DNA of 64,000 bases from Aequoribacter sp049615385. Its GTDB lineage: Bacteria > Pseudomonadota > Gammaproteobacteria > Pseudomonadales > Halieaceae. Shown here piece by piece: positions 63,567 through 64,000 of the stretch. Below the pieces are notes generated by a model. The model was not told where the DNA came from. It saw only the letters and a list, made by a program, of their open reading frames with translations, and searched no databases. A program made the translations under genes and the position numbers. The stretch is from the NCBI RefSeq assembly GCF_049615385.1, contig NZ_JBMZFL010000013.1; one strand, written 5' to 3'. The number at the start of each line of letters is the position of its first letter. Position 1 is the first letter of the stretch.

Positions 63567-64000
63567 ATGAAAACAGTCACACCTTTATTTGGAACACCCA
63601 ATCAGCCGCATCACGCCTCGGCCGACGCCTTGGCGGCCGTCTGTAAAGCAGGCGCCGATACTCTGCGAGTACAAGTCCTAAGCTTGCTGCACAAAAACTC
63701 GTTTAGCGTCGGTGAGCTGGTCGAAATTCTAGGCGTGCGCCAATCCGCCCTCAGCCACCATCTGAAGGTGCTAGCTCAGGCCGAACTTGTGGCCACTCGG
63801 CGCGAAGGCAATTCCATTTTTTACCGCCAAACTTTGGCGACGGGTAGATCGCCCCTAGACGCCCTGCGTGCGGCCATATTGGCTGAGGCGGCCAGCACCC
63901 AACTTGCATCCGAGACACTAGAGCGTGTGAAGCAGGTCTATCAGGCGCGCGCCGACGCTTCGGTAACGTTCTTTCAGTGCAACGCCGAAAAGTTTCGCGA
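63567..64000 (+). CDS. ArsR-family regulator, probably fused to a methyltransferase domain; 3' end outside window
   Basis: The first 144 residues are visible. Residues about 30-90 form a winged helix with RVQVLSLLHKNSFSVGELVE, VRQSALSHHLKVLAQAELV and the wing RREGNSIFYR. The sequence continues past the usual ArsR length in a style (ending near FFQCNAEKFR) that I recognise from regulators with a C-terminal SAM methyltransferase-like domain, which in several proteobacteria (SahR) sense S-adenosylhomocysteine and control methionine-cycle genes. That domain itself lies beyond the edge. No ribosome binding site precedes the ATG. No arsenic or other metal-site cysteines are seen in the visible part. 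Confidence 0.8.
   Translation, partial: MKTVTPLFGTPNQPHHASADALAAVCKAGADTLRVQVLSLLHKNSFSVGELVEILGVRQSALSHHLKVLAQAELVATRREGNSIFYRQTLATGRSPLDALRAAILAEAASTQLASETLERVKQVYQARADASVTFFQCNAEKFR

Noticed and set aside
1..64000. Mobile elements, CRISPR arrays, toxin-antitoxin or defence islands
   Set aside because: No transposase, integrase, direct-repeat array, restriction or toxin-like genes were seen; the gene content is conserved housekeeping throughout.

Overview
The window is chromosomal DNA from a gammaproteobacterium, packed almost entirely with housekeeping genes. The gene order pilMNOPQ-aroK-aroB-gltB-gltD-hemE, with mrcA divergent and followed by rpmE, priA, argS, a SPOR gene, hslVU, a DUF971 gene, ubiE-ubiJ-ubiB, hisI-hisE and tatABC, closely matches the order I remember from Pseudomonas. 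Type IV pilus assembly genes, a Pnt transhydrogenase with split alpha subunit, an NhaC antiporter and an RpoE-ChrR stress module fit an aerobic, probably marine, non-enteric lineage (Cellvibrionales-like). The exact genus cannot be settled by reading. I see no rRNA, tRNA, CRISPR array, insertion sequence, prophage or attachment site. No gene-free stretch exceeds about 216 bp; the longest (1188-1403) holds only a possible -10 box.

Layout. 1-6886: the 5' part of an acyl-CoA dehydrogenase gene, then comF and the molybdate transporter modABC, an O-acyltransferase, a divergent TrmB-like methyltransferase and cysE. 6883-20568 (minus strand): pilus inner-membrane and secretin genes running into shikimate, glutamate synthase and haem genes. 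20710-37269 (plus strand): the PBP1a gene, primosome, arginyl-tRNA synthetase, HslVU protease, ubiquinone, histidine and Tat genes, ending in an ABC exporter; rpmE lies on the opposite strand. 37266-40061: pntB, pntAb and pntAa. 40259-44914: an ECF sigma factor with its ChrR-type zinc anti-sigma, divergent from a lipid-modifying operon (FAD oxidoreductase, DUF1365 protein, CFA synthase-like methyltransferase). Matching sigma-factor promoter motifs face both ways in the space between them. 44949-49913: an EamA transporter, nhaC, and EF-P with both lysylation enzymes (EpmA, EpmB). 50001-58098: a PilZ-like protein with a palindrome in its promoter, serB, a YtjB-like membrane protein, parC, a protein with two cyclic-nucleotide-binding-like domains, and elaA. 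58146-63397: the sugar-phosphate operon tkt-epd-pgk-fba. 63567-64000: the start of an ArsR-family regulator, separated from tkt by a near-perfect 36-bp palindrome.

Nothing here is an obviously new multi-gene system. The points most worth following are the 36-bp palindrome with its apparently leaderless, self-controlled ArsR regulator, the TrmB paralogue whose catalytic residues are replaced by their amides, the paired RpoE-type promoters driving a lipid-modification operon, and the inverted repeat within the promoter of the PilZ-like gene. Several start codons were moved inward from the longest reading frame because of ribosome binding sites, family N-termini or promoters. GTG and TTG starts are common here.
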